Shown here one piece after another: positions 42,993 through 54,230 of a stretch of 64,000 nucleotides of DNA (position 1 is its first letter; the number at the start of each line of letters is the position of its first letter). The notes below the pieces were generated by a model. That model saw only the letters and a list, made by a program, of their open reading frames with translations, made no database searches and was not told the DNA's origin. The position numbers and the translations under genes are program-made. The DNA is from Axinella damicornis (Eukaryota > Porifera > Demospongiae > Axinellida > Axinellidae): positions 6,216,882 through 6,280,881 of the forward strand of contig OZ007509.1 in the NCBI GenBank assembly GCA_963931865.1, given 5' to 3'.

Positions 42993-43501
42993 TTACACTC
43001 CTGGTATAGGAAATATTGTGCCGCGTAATGTAACTAATCTAAATAAATAATCAAACCTCACAGCTCGCAGGAAAGGTCTACAGAGATTCTGACTATACCG
43101 TCGTCATCGCTATCATGCAGTGACACGACCACACAATAATTGTGGTGAAACTCACCTTGGTGGTGGAGATACAAGCGCTTTTGTCGTGCCGTCGGCCGCC
43201 ATTGCTCGATCGTTCTCTTCGACGTTGGTTGCCAGTACAGTCATACGAAGGGCCCACAAAGATTCTGACCACACAGCCGTAATCGCTGTTGTTCACTGAC
43301 GCTTACATGCCAAAACTCACCGTGCTGGCGAAGTTGTAAGTGCTGTAATATTTTCGTGACTTCCTTTTGGTCGCCATTGCTAGCGATCGACTGAGCGCGG
43401 TTGCCACGTGGCACGTGCGTTAATTGGAAGTAACTGCGATACGCGCTACGGCGAGTAGCAGCCGGCGTTGCAACGGCTACCAGGAGTGCGGTTGCCCCTC
43501 G
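42993..43501 (-). repeat. Complete dimeric repeat copy
   Basis: From cactcctggtataggaaa at 42995 to ggctaccaggagtgcggttg and cccctcg at 43501, in minus orientation. Both halves with their ATG and GGTGAGTTT sites are present. The ends carry 11-bp inverted repeats CACTCCTGGTA/TACCAGGAGTG. Confidence 0.8.
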
Positions 43502-43639
43502 ATACAAAATCATCTTAATCTCAAAAATGCAGGCAGCATAATTATAAGCCTTTATGACAACTGCTATTCATCTTCGAGTGTTTTCCTGGCCAAGAAGACT
43601 CCCAGTGTCGTGAAAAACCAGCGACAAAACGAGGTAAAA
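43502..43639. other. Spacer between repeat elements
   Basis: About 140 bases with no recognised feature. Confidence 0.4.
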
Positions 43640-43784
43640 AAACGTGTGGAGATGTAGGGATAGCAGAACAGCAAAAGGTAAGAATACAAACTGGGATGAT
43701 GGCGTAAAACAGTTAAGTGTACAGCACCCTACATATCTTTCTCATTATACAGATGTAATAATTATGGGGTTGTATACTGTTTAT

Positions 43785-45580
43785 GTAGAGGTATGTTCTG
43801 ATTCCAAAAATGGATGATTTTAGACCATCTATAATCATCCAAAAATGGATGATTATTGCATACCATGCAAAAATCATCCAAATTTGGATGATTTTAGCTT
43901 CTTGTTCTCTATAGGGAACCATATGTTCAATAATCATCCAATTTCGGATGATTCATGCCATCCATTATTGGATGATTTATTACACTGTAATCAAACATCC
44001 ATTTTTGGATGATTCATGCCATCCATTATTGGATGATTTATTACACTGTAATTAAGCATCCATTTTTGGATGATTCATGCCATCCATTATTGGATGATTT
44101 ATTACACTGTAAGAAGCATCCATTTTTGGATGATTCATGCCATCCGTTATTGGATAATTTATTACACTGTAATTAAGCATCCATTTTTGGATGATTCATG
44201 CCATCCATTATTGGATGATTTATTACACTGTAATCAAGCATCCATTATTGGATGATTCATGCCATCCATTATTGGATGATTTATTACACTGTAATCAAAC
44301 ATCCATTTTTGGATGATTCATGCCATCCATTATTGGATGATTTATTACACTGTCACATCACATGCAGTTTATGTACATTCAAATTAATTCAAGGAAACGT
44401 TTCATCATGTTGATTAAGAAATGCCTTCACACGACAAGAAACAACTAGAATACAGCTGTTACAATTAATTTTATTAGCTACGAGTTTCATGGTCATGATG
44501 TGGAGACGTACATCCAAACGGAGCCAGAGGACTCCAGGGCAAGAACAACACTACCAGAGGAGTTTCTGGGCACAACCCAACCCCCAAGGCCAGCAGCATC
44601 CCAACTGCAGCCTACTTCGCACTCAACACCACGCAGACTGAGAAGCCTCAGTCCTGAAGACCCAGCACCTCCACCCAGGTCGGAAAGACCACGAGGGCAC
44701 GATCCACTGAGTGGGGCACCAACACCACTAGCCCTGAGGAGACCTATAGAAGACACTAGAAGAGACTATTGACTATTGCAGTACGGTTTAGTATGTTGTT
44801 TATTTAATAATAATTTGGTTTCACATCATCCAAAAATGGCATGAATTGGATGTTTGATTACAGTGTAATAAATCATCCAATAATGGATGGCATGAATCAT
44901 CCAAAAATGGATGCTTCTTTACAGTGTAATAAATCATCCAATAATGGATGGCATGAATCATCCAAAAATGGATGCTTAATTACAGTGTAATAAATCATCC
45001 AATAATGGATGGCATGAATCATCCAAAAATGGATGTTTGATTACAGTGTAATAAATCATCCAATAATGGATGGCATGAATCATCCAAAAATGGATGCTTA
45101 ATTACGGTGTAATAAATCATCCAATAATGGATGGCATGAATCATCCAAAAATGGATGTTTGATTACAGTGTAATAAATCATCCAATAATGGATGGCATGA
45201 ATCATCCAAAAATGGATGCTTCCTTACAGTGTAATAAATCATCCTATAATGGATGGCATGAATCATCCAAAAATGGATGCTTCCTTACAGTGTAATAAAT
45301 CATCCAATAATGGATGGCATGAATCATCCAAAAATTTTACAGTGTAATAAATCATCCAAAATTGGATGTTTGATTACAGTGTAATAAATCATCCAATAAT
45401 GGATGGCATGAATCATCCGAAAATGGATGATTATTGAACATTGGTTCCCTATAGAGAACAAGAAGCTAAAATCATCCAAATTTGGATGATTTTTGCATGG
45501 TCTGCAATAATCATCCATTTTTGGTTGATTATAGATGGTCTAAAATCATCCATATTTGGAACCGGACTATACCTGTTATG
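43785..45580. mobile_element. Foldback-like element with inverted arrays of hairpin units
   Basis: The left array (43820-44350) and right array (44830-45540) consist of about 60-bp units: catccatttttggatgattc, atgccatccattattggatg, then atttattacactgtaatcaa. The right array is the reverse complement of the left. Each unit contains two short self-complementary hairpins (CATCCAAAAATGGATG type). Terminal segments outside the arrays also match as inverted repeats (gattttagaccatctataat, cttcttgttctctataggga). The central 480 bp is unrelated and GC-rich. Long inverted repeats built from tandem units around a loop are the hallmark of foldback transposons. No transposase is present. Confidence 0.85.
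44449..44772 (+). CDS. GC-rich open frame in the foldback loop, unknown
   Basis: Open from after a stop at 44446-44448 to TGA at 44770-44772. An acceptor-like ttattag lies at 44471-44477, so it could be a captured last exon reading ...VETYIQTEPEDSRARTTL and then a Pro/Arg/Ser-rich tail. No ATG begins this frame; ATGATG at 44495 opens a different 41-codon frame, and the opposite strand is also open. The base composition differs sharply from the AT-rich arms. No domain is recognised. Confidence 0.3.
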   Translation, partial: NTAVTINFISYEFHGHDVETYIQTEPEDSRARTTLPEEFLGTTQPPRPAASQLQPTSHSTPRRLRSLSPEDPAPPPRSERPRGHDPLSGAPTPLALRRPIEDTRRDY

Positions 45581-46220
45581 TAGCCTCGTTCCCAGGCCGC
45601 GTGGGAGGAGAAAAGACGGCCTGGTATCCACTGCTCGCACAAGCGCCGCTATTTCCGGTATATTTCCGTAAAATTGTAAGGTTTACGTTGTCATTCCACG
45701 TGAATCTTATCCGGACCGAATATTCAAGGCCTAATCTACGTAAACGCTCAAGTCAAAAAGTTGCTGCAAAGCATTTCTGTCGAATCCGTCGTTCAGAAGG
45801 GCGACCCAAGTATTCCGCTGCTCTCTTCAGTGATGTAGGATTGTGTGAAGATTGGCGTTCTCGTCTGTGTAAGTTACAGTACTTCTCATGTCTGCCGTGT
45901 CCGTTGACAGTGGCGACGGTTTACCTGCCGTTCCTGCGTAGGCGAAGTCAAGACAGTCAAACGGAAACTCAGGACACTTATGAAGCAGGTTCCTGACAGC
46001 GTGGCAAGTTTCCAGACACCTTACACGCACAGAAAGCGCTTTCTCACTTGTTTCTTTTCGATGCGATGATACGGAAGTGAATCGGACGTATACGTATCAA
46101 TTGTACTGACCATTCACAAACGAAAACGAATTCCCAGGTTTTCTGGGAATGCTCGCGCATGCGCAAGCAGTGGATACCAGGCCGTCTTTTCTCCTCCCAC
46201 GCGGCCTGGGAACGAGGCTA
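45581..46220. mobile_element. MITE with TAGCCTCGTTCCCAGGCC ends
   Basis: 640 bp with TIRs of about 57 bp: TAGCCTCGTTCCCAGGCCGC continuing through gagaaaagacggcctggtat on both sides. The flanks acctgttatg and actgtttatg are imperfect direct repeats, possibly an 8-9-bp target duplication. It is inserted in the right outer arm of the foldback structure. The internal frame at 45556-45996 spans the TIR and is not a gene. End fragments recur at 57297-57365. Confidence 0.85.
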
Positions 46221-46300
46221 ACTGTTTATGCCATCATTCCAGCTTGTTTACTTACTTTTTTCTGTTCTGCTATCCCTACATCTCCGTACATCTTAAAAAT

Positions 46301-46699
46301 GTTTTTTACACTTGTAATTATTGATAGCTATATACTAACATTGTCTACAGAACCTCTAACTTTGCATTGTAGACTTGTAGTTCTGTCAAAGGATACTTTG
46401 CACTACTAGAGATGGAGAAAATTGCAGATCGAATCGATGGGGAAGATAAACTCACGGAGGGTTCAGAGAGTATTTCTGATGAGTACGGCAAATGATGCAG
46501 GCCTATGCATGAGAAAGTTTGCAATCACTTATAATCATGACACCTAATGAGCTCGGTCTTGGCAAAGGGAGATTGCATTGAAGTGACACCACATCTTCCT
46601 TTCCTCCTTACATTCGACTACACAGTCATGAAGGGGGTGGCAGTGTGGTGTATTCATTGTTGTGTAACGTTATGTCATGTATTGTAATATTATGTGCAT
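46301..46699. other. Short unassigned region
   Basis: No supported coding sequence. Some of it may belong to the 5' part of the Mutator-like copy that follows. Confidence 0.35.
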
Positions 46700-48295
46700 G
46701 CGGGCATTCTTTCATGTACAGTATAAAAGACATGTTTGCAGAAATAAAGCACATTGTTCTTCTAACAGAAGAAGCACTCCTCGGTGAGAAGCAGATTGTG
46801 GCATCATGGAGTCAGACTTCACACTGGGGTGAATGGTGGACACGCCTTCCCCAATTACAAATGCTTACTCAGGTTTTTTCTCACCAGTATGCAGATTGGC
46901 ATGGTATTCCACGGAATACTAATGGTGTGGAGCGAATAAACCATGCAGGACAGTAAGCAAGAAAACCCCACATCTTTGCATGGAACATCTGATAAAGCGA
47001 AAGCATTAGCAGCTGAGAGGCAAATCAGTATGACATATAGAAGCCAGACTGAGGAGAGTCGACACAAGTCAGCAACTTCACGGAAGCATCAGCGTGAAAA
47101 GCAGATGGCCATGGACTCAGACCAAGATGCACAACTTGGTCCCCCAGACAAGCGAAGTAATTTCAATAACAGTTACAGTAGAAAATGACATAATGATCTG
47201 GATTTAGAGTCTGATTTAGTCCCTCTGTTGCGAAAAGGCAAGGGCAAGAGTAACAAGATTACCGATACTTTCAAAGGAATGGGTCAACGTGTTGAAGTTA
47301 GGTACAATGATGGTCTCGGGCCTGGGAACAAGGCTAGGTATAAGGGAACATTAATAGTGTTCAATGTTAAGACGGGGAACTGCATGGATGGCTCGATTGG
47401 ATGCCAACATTGCACAATCAAGTTCCCGATAAGGATGTCCATCTGATTTGACTGAGTTTATCCACTGCTACTCTTCCATTATTCGTTCATCATTATCCAG
47501 TCCAACCACTCAATCTTCCACGATGACGATTAGATACCCTTTTATTATGCTCCTATTTATTATATGCTGATTGGTATATAGTACGTTGTTCGCCGTAATC
47601 AATTGCAATTCAATGTGACCTGTATTCAAACTGTTAGTATGCCCCTTTAATTAACCCAATTGGGGACACCCTTTACATCATAGTTTCCCTTCCAACCTGC
47701 TTTCAAACAGGGCTCACAAGATGAGTTACATCAGCCCAAATAGGGTGAAACCCTTTCATTAAAGCAGTTGGCATAAAATTTCGCCTCTGTTTGGAAACAC
47801 CAAGGCAAAATTTTATGCTGAAACGTCGTGCATAAAATTCCCTCGTGTACATTTTGCACAGTATCATAAAGGCAAATTTTTATGCCAACTGCTTTAATTA
47901 AAGGGTCTCACCCTAATTGGGTTAATTAAAGGGACATACTCATTTTGTGAGCCCAGTTTGAATGTGAAGGTTAGCATGCTTGAAATCTTGCCACCGTCAT
48001 TTCTATCTGGGCATAGCGGCGCTCTGTCTCCGACATCGATCTTGAGGCATACGCTGCCACCATGTGGTATTGACTGAACCTAAGATATAGACATGCTATC
48101 CAAGAATGACCTATAATCTCTTAAGATAGTTAGCAAGTTATAGAGGATAACGTACGTGTTAGTTAGTTCACATTATACAGCAAGACAAGTTCAGCATAAA
48201 ATTTTGCCATTATACAGCAAGACAAGTTTGGCATCAAATTTTGCCATTATACAGCAAGACAAAAATACTTATTTTATGCCATTGTATGTACGACG
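46700..48295 (+). mobile_element. Mutator-like element, copy A (left end missing)
   Basis: The right terminus at 48295 is the same as that of copy B (tacttattttatgccattgt then atgtacgac). Inward are repeated ggcataaaattttgcc-type units and gggttaattaaagggacata blocks. It carries the 3' part of a gene whose inverted copy is at 51227-51709. The left terminus could not be found. Confidence 0.7.
46735..47446 (+). pseudogene. Mutator-like transposase C-terminus, decayed
   Basis: An acceptor-like tcatgtacag at 46724 precedes an exon-like frame with QYADWHGIPRNTNGVERINH, a pattern typical of the end of MULE-type transposases. A stop and frame change follow near 46955. The next frame has SYRSQTEE-like and FGPPDKRSNF-like segments (here TYRSQTEESRHKSATSR, LGPPDKRSNF), another stop near 47187, then a degraded Tudor/SH3-like tail (RVEVRYNDG). 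Multiple stops and frame changes relative to copy B show it is dead. Confidence 0.65.
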
Positions 48296-48394
48296 GTAGT
48301 TGAGAGCAGGACTGAGCCCATAATGAGAAGGAGCATCCAACTGCTGGAACGAGTCTGGTCCCATAGCACTTGTGCTTCGGGCTCGTCGAGCGGT

Positions 48395-48815
48395 GGGCGT
48401 GGCCAGACAATTTGTTCAACCCTATTTTTCTCGCACAGAAAGTAAGCTAGTGAAATCAAACTTACTCGACACAAAGCAGGGAGGGTAGTCAACATGCAGA
48501 CTAAACACCATTATAGCAGCTCACACTGTAGCCGTTGTACGCTGGTTAGCTAAATCAATTCCAGCAAACTATTCACCAAAAATCTCCAGTGTGAAGACCG
48601 CCAGCAACTCAATTCTACTGTTGGGAGAACGCCATAGGAATCTCTAGGGCGGGACGGAAGCGTTTTGTGGCTAGGTTGAACTGCCTTCGAAAGTCTAAGA
48701 ACGACCCTTGAGTGCGAATAACCACCATCTTGATTCCCTTCTGTGGAATACAGCGTCGTGTAACTTCGGAACGGTCATCAAAAAACGCTTCGTCCGGCCC
48801 TTGCTATACAAGTCG
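48395..48815. repeat. Copy of the repeat at 32415-32845
   Basis: Direct orientation. It starts within gcggtgggcgtggcc and runs to the cggaacggtcatcaaaaaac region with small indels. Confidence 0.9.
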
Positions 48816-50596
48816 TACCTAGGCCTGTCCATATTATTCTACTTTTTCTGCCTATTTAATATTCTATTCAGAATTTCCCCCCAAATGCTCCTATTATTCC
48901 CAAAGACATTCCCATTATTCCCAGAGAGATGCCCATTATTCCCATCAAAATTAGGGAAAGTGAGTCAAGTGACTTCAAAAACAATCAACGATTGTATTGC
49001 AACATAGACGTCTAATCGAGGTTTCAATATAGTCCTCAAGTGAAGAGGATTCAGGCTTTCAGCCAGCGAACGGTCAAGGTAAGGTAGGGCGGGGTAATTC
49101 GGGCCGCGGGTAATTCGGGCCAGTCTTCAACTTCAGGTCAACGGTAGCTAACTAAAAACGGACACACTTTAGGCAAACTTCTGGCCATGTATATCCAGGG
49201 ACTCAACCTGCCTACAACTCGCTAGAAGCAAGAATCCAATGGATGCTTCTTTCCTGTTGCAACGTTGAAGTGGCCCGAATTACCCCACCCTACCTTAGGT
49301 AAGTTGCTCTTATTTTTCAGCTTGCTTTTCTGCCTTGAGTGTACGCAAATACATTTTTTGGTTCTCCTTGAAAGGGGAGTTCCATGGAACCCTCAGAACA
49401 CCTCTGGATCCGCTACTGAAAGCGAAGACAGTCCTTCAAAAGAGGGGTTCCATGGAACCCATGGAACCCCTTCTAGATCCGCCACTGCAAAAGCTGGGCG
49501 ATAGCCTGGGGGGAACGAGGCTAATTCACCAGTAAACCTGGGATTTGCAAATGCTGCTAGAAAAAATTCTTGATCTTTCATTTAGCTATGTTGGGCAAGA
49601 GCGCATGATGACATCATTGTTTTTCATCATGCGCTCTTGTGTTGAGTGATAATCCTGAAGCTGCAGCCGTCTGAAGCTTCAGTTTTGAAGTGTACGAACC
49701 ATTAACGTTCCACCTGGAGTATTGACACCAGATTTAGCATGGTATACCAATTGTGGATAAGCTACTGAAAATCTCCTGTCCATAAGTGTTAGGTTTCGTG
49801 ATGGGCGAAGTCACAGTATAGACATCAAAATTAATCTTGAAAAATTTGAGGCATCCATAACTCCAAGCACAACAGGGTTGTCATCCAATACATTGGCAAC
49901 ATTGATCTTTGCTCTATCCAGTGGCATAATTTCCATGTCCATAGCATGTACGGTTTGTGAGCAACGACTGCACAAACACACCATATGCATCAAAATCCTC
50001 AAAACATGGTTGGATTCAGAGGCCTCTACAGTAGCTCCAAACCTGATGGTATCACAAGAATCCACAGAAAACAGGCAATCCTGTGATGCAGGTCCGGTAT
50101 TTTTAGCTGCTCCCATTCTCCGGATATCTTCGCTCAAACATCACCAATAATTAACCCGCTTAGCCCGCCCCTATTTCAGAGGATTATAGCACAAAAGTCT
50201 GGGGCCATGGGAGGGGAGAGGTAGATTTTCTTGAAGACATCCATCGCCGCTTTGAACTGTGGCTACCTCCAGCCGACAGCGAATTCACGAGAGAACAGAC
50301 GAAGCCAACTTGCCGACTTGAAGGTGATCTTTAAGGTGATCTTTCACGTGGGTAGTGTCCGTCACATTACTTCGTTCACGATCTCTTGAAACTCAATGTC
50401 ATACGGAGTTTCGCGTACCTCCATAAGCGTGTCCTACCTCCTCTGGACTTAGCCTGACTTAGGCCGGCTCTTGTTACGTAAAAGCTGAGGTTCCAAATAA
50501 GGGCACGGTTAGGTTGCTGCTGTTTGACTGAACACGTTCTGTTGCTATGTAATGCTAAGTTGGACGCTCCTTCTCGTTATGGGCTCCTGTTCAGAC
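48816..50596. other. Non-coding with repeat fragments
   Basis: Contains short cccattattccca repeats near 48890-48945, an end fragment of the CAGTGGCGGATCTAG family around 49380-49487 (ccttctagatccgccactg), an inverted hairpin-like pair gagcgcatgatgac/catcatgcgctc near 49600-49640, and satellite-related sequence at 49860-50070. No gene is seen. Confidence 0.5.
49860..50070 (-). repeat. Diverged 178-bp satellite unit, inverted
   Basis: Words such as catttccatgtccatagcat, caaaatcctcaaaacatggt and agctccaaacctgatggt match the reverse complement of the units at 8 kb. Confidence 0.75.
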
Positions 50597-52563
50597 GGTC
50601 GTGCAGAACATGGCATAAAATAAGTATTTTTGTCTTGCTGTATAATGGCAAAATTTTATGCCAAACTTGTCTTGCTGTATAATGACAAAATTTTATGCCG
50701 AACTTGTCTTGCTGTATAATGGCAAAATTTTATGCTGAAACGTCTTGCATAAAATTCCCTCGTGTACATTTTCGCACAGTATCATAAAGGCAAAATTTTA
50801 TGCCAACTGCTTTAATCAAAGGGTCTCACCCTAATTGGGTTAATTAAAGGGACATACTCATTTTGTGAGCCCAGTTTGAATGTGAAGGTTGGCATAAAAT
50901 CTTACCTTTGTGTATCCTCATAAAGACAAAAGTTTATGCCAACTGCTTTAATGAAAGGGTCTCACCCTATTTGGGCTAATTAAAAGGGACATACTCATTT
51001 TGTGAGCCCAAGGAAACTACGACATAAAAGGTGTCCCCAATTGGGTTAATTAAAGGGGCATAATTTTACTAACAGTTTGAATACGATAATCATATTGATA
51101 ATGATTTGATTACAGCGAACAACATAATACAGCATATAAATAGCAACATAATGAGAGAGTAATCATAATCTGGATAATGCTGAATGAATAATAGAAGAGT
51201 AGCAGTGGATAAACAATGATACTCAGTCAAATCAGACGGACATCTTTATCGGGGAACTTGATTGTGGTCACTTCATCGTCGACATCAAATCGAGCCATCC
51301 AGTCCCCCGTCTTAGTGTTGAACTCTATCAATGCTCCCTTATACCATACCCCATCGTTGTACCTAACTTGAACACGTTGACCTATTCCCTTGAAGGTACC
51401 GGTAATCTTGTTACTCTTGCAATTGCCCTTGCCCTTCCGCACCAGAGGGACTAAATCAGACTCTGAATCCAAATCAATACGGCATTTTCTACTTTTATTG
51501 AAATTACTTCGCTTGTCTGGGGGACCAAATTGTGCATCTTGGTCTGAGTCCATCTGCTGTTCACGCTGACGCTTCCGTGAAGTTGCTGACTTGTGGCGAC
51601 TCTCCTCAGTCTGGCTTCTGTATGTAATACTGATTTGCTTCTCAGCTGCAAGGTAAGCTAATGCTTTCGCTTTATCCTTCTTGTACAGATGTTCCATTGC
51701 CTTTAGCAAAGATGTGGGGTTTTCTAAACGCCAGAACGTGATGTTCAGCTGTTGGCACTAGGATTAGTTCAGATAAAAAATGTGAAATTTCAACTGGAAA
51801 AAAGTCACAAAATATATTGCACTTCAATACCGAGGCTAAGCTGTAACACTGCAATCGTCTGGGGGCGGGGCTGCACTGCAATACTCTGGAGGCGGGGCTG
51901 CAGCACTTGTAATCTTCTGGAGGAGGGGCTGCAGTACTTGTTACCTTCTGGAGGCAGGGCTTCTGTGTTTATGCGTATGGCGGCATTCCCATGCTGCACC
52001 AATTGTATTCATAGTTCACTTGTATATTGATATTAGCTACAATGTCATAAAGAACAATGTAATGATATTCATGAATTAGATTGTGACGCTAGAATGCAAG
52101 ATTTAAAGTAGTCAGCATAAAATTTTGTCTTTATGAGGAACATGAAGGGAAGATTTTATGCTAACCTCCACATCAAACTGGGCTCACAAAATGAGTACAT
52201 CCCTTTCATTAAAGCAGTCGGCATAAAATTTTGTCTTTATGAGGATACACAAAGGTAAGATTTTATGCCAACCTTCACATTCAAACTGGGCTCACAAAAT
52301 GAGTATGTCCCTTTAATTAACCCAATTAGGGTGAGCCCCTTTGATTAAAACAGTTGGCATAAAATTTTGCCTTTATGATACTGTGCGAAAATGTACACGA
52401 GGGAATTTTATGCAAGACGTTTCAGCATAAAATTTTGCCATTATACAGCAAGACAAGTTCGGCATAAAATTTTGCCATTATACAGCAAGACAAGTTTGGC
52501 ATAAAATTTTGCCATTATACAGCAAGACAAAAATACTTATTTTATGCCATTGTATGTACGACC
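50597..52563 (-). mobile_element. Mutator-like element, copy B, with 9-bp target duplication
   Basis: 1967 bp bounded by GGTCGTGCAGAACATGGCAT and the reverse complement of GGTCGTACATACAATGGCAT, then matched arms through taagtatttttgtcttgctg. The direct repeat TGTTCAGAC flanks it (50588-50596 and 52564-52572). A 9-bp duplication is characteristic of Mutator-like transposition. Subterminal arms hold several ggcaaaattttatgcc-type units. Only the 3' part of a transposase-associated gene is inside, so it is non-autonomous. Confidence 0.88.
51227..51709 (-). pseudogene. C-terminal fragment of MULE-associated protein with Tudor-like domain
   Basis: 160 open codons on the minus strand: MLKAMEHLYKKDKAKALAYL, ITYRSQTEESRHKSATSRKR, AQFGPPDKRSNF, then a basic linker and GQRVQVRYNDGVWYKGALIE with WMARFDVDDEVTTIKFPDKDV. 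The last 50 residues look like a Tudor/SH3-like barrel of the kind joined to some transposases. The DDE part of the transposase is absent, so it is a truncated gene. The frame is better preserved than the plus-strand relative at 46.9-47.4 kb. Confidence 0.7.
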
Positions 52564-52708
52564 TGTTCAGACAGGGTATATATCTGAACATCCGCGCACC
52601 CGCAAATAACAATTTCGACGTTAGCTACTATATGTAAGTTTCCAATCCAATTGTGAGTATTCTATTATCGATATATCTATAGCTACGTCACACTATAATG
52701 GCATACCC

Positions 52709-52994
52709 TTATGAATGTGAGAGTTTGTCCTCATGAGAGATACAGTTTTCCCTGAAATCAATTCTTCGACGTTTTGGAATGGCACACAATTGGCTTGCTC
52801 CTACATCAAATCCACTGCCCTTGTGTGAGTCACTACCAGTCTTCACTAGCACATATGACTGAGCTAGCAGGAAGAAGTCCACCCAGGCTGACAGAACCCC
52901 TTCCACTGCTGCAGTATTTGGTCCAGTATGCTTATCCATGAAATCTAGGTGGACCGGTTTTACATTTAGTGTCTTGTACTGGCTACCATACATT
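52709..52994 (-). CDS. Possible glycosyltransferase C-terminal exon, cut by gap
   Basis: The minus-strand frame is open from the assembly gap to a stop at 52709. It reads VKPVHLDFMDKH, then AVEGVLSAWVDFFLLAQSYV and LVKTGS...GSGFDVGASQLCAI. The pattern WVDFFLLAxSxVLV...SGFxxxAxxL is typical of the nucleotide-sugar-binding end of fucosyltransferase-like enzymes, where a Ser-Gly-Phe follows a hydrophobic strand. The frame looks under coding constraint, but only about 94 codons are visible and the upstream exons would be in or beyond the gap. Assignment to a specific enzyme is not possible. Confidence 0.5.
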
Positions 52995-53194
52995 NNNNNN
53001 NNNNNNNNNNNNNNNNNNNNNNNNNNNNNNNNNNNNNNNNNNNNNNNNNNNNNNNNNNNNNNNNNNNNNNNNNNNNNNNNNNNNNNNNNNNNNNNNNNNN
53101 NNNNNNNNNNNNNNNNNNNNNNNNNNNNNNNNNNNNNNNNNNNNNNNNNNNNNNNNNNNNNNNNNNNNNNNNNNNNNNNNNNNNNNNNNNNNNN
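52995..53194. other. Assembly gap (200 N)
   Basis: Exactly 200 ambiguous bases, probably a placeholder of unknown true size joining two contigs. Confidence 0.99.
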
Positions 53195-53428
53195 AAGAAT
53201 GATAGCTAGTTGTAGCTAAATGTGTGTGAAAGATGCTATCTGCATGCACTTCCATTAACTCCTCTATTTGTGTGCAAAAAAGTAATCATTTTCACGCAAT
53301 GTATGAATAATTAATGTGGTGTAAGCTTTGATGTTGCTGGCTTCCACAGGGAGTTTATTATAACCCTGCACTTGGTTGTCAGGGTGTAAGGCTCTATCCT
53401 ATACATAGCTACTTAGAAAGATCATTAA

Positions 53429-54167
53429 GCTGGCGGGCAAGTGATTTTGGAATTAATAATTATGTCATCTAAAATATGTTGTAACCTGCAAGTCCTGCAT
53501 GGATGGAAACCAAATGTGGTAATCAAACACTTCATGGTAAGTGCTACTTATGTACCAAGCCAGGATGTTCTGGAGCAGCAAACAATTAACGGAGACAGCG
53601 AATTATTCAGTATTGATGGAATTAATAATTTTTTGTACATCTCAGTTTCATTGCACGCAAGCTACTGCTGCTGTTCTTTCTCAGGATCGAGACAGGCCCA
53701 GTCTGGAGGGGGCTACGTTGAGTTTATGTAAGTACGCTTCCGAACTAGCCGGATACAGAGTTAACAGTGTTATCGCGAGGTCAATTTTCCTGTTTTTGTA
53801 CATCTTGCAGGGGAGAAACCACGATGAGACGTTCGTTCGACGCCATATGACAACGTAGCCCCCTCGAGTAACCAGCCTGCGAAGAGCATTTTAGCTAACG
53901 ACGTTCAGCTGATTTTTGAGACGTACAGAAAAAACAGTGCTGTATTTCGCCGAGATTTGCAGCTGGCGTTGTCACGGTACGAAGTACGTATAACGTAGCG
54001 CTCAACTAGACACGCTGTCAATGGATGCCCACAGCCTTGAAAGAAGAAAGGTGGCACAGTATCTTGGATGGCTGCTGCTGGAGCGCTCGAGAGCGGTGAT
54101 TCGGAACTCGAACCACGCCTCCAATTATTGCGCGGTCACGCGCGCGTATCATTGCTTGCCCGCCACC
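53429..54167. mobile_element. TTAA-flanked element with GCTGGCGGGCAAG ends
   Basis: TTAA at 53425-53428 and 54168-54171 flank 739 bp whose ends GCTGGCGGGCAAGTGAT and GGTGGCGGGCAAGCAAT (as read inward) match at 14 of 17 bases. It is non-coding. It belongs to the same target preference as the other TTAA elements but to a different family. Confidence 0.8.
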
Positions 54168-54230
54168 TTAAACAGCTAAATCCTCCAATTGGCATCGATA
54201 TTATGTACTAGTGTACCCTCGAACAAAGTA

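Larger units (their letters stand above)
43640..46300. repeat. Outer inverted arms around the foldback element
   Basis: The left arm 43640-43712 (gagatgtagggatagcagaa, gatgatggcgtaaaacagtt) is the reverse complement of about 46222-46295. A third diverged copy lies at 58400-58480. The arms enclose the foldback element and a later MITE insertion. Confidence 0.75.

Noticed and set aside
43900..45430. Regularly spaced repeats resembling a CRISPR array
   Set aside because: Spacers are themselves repeated, units are palindromic, the array is inverted about a centre, and the genome is eukaryotic.
45556..45996. 146-codon frame near the foldback element
   Set aside because: It starts outside and runs through the TIR of the TAGCCTCG MITE; no domain, and the TIR part is mirrored on the other side.
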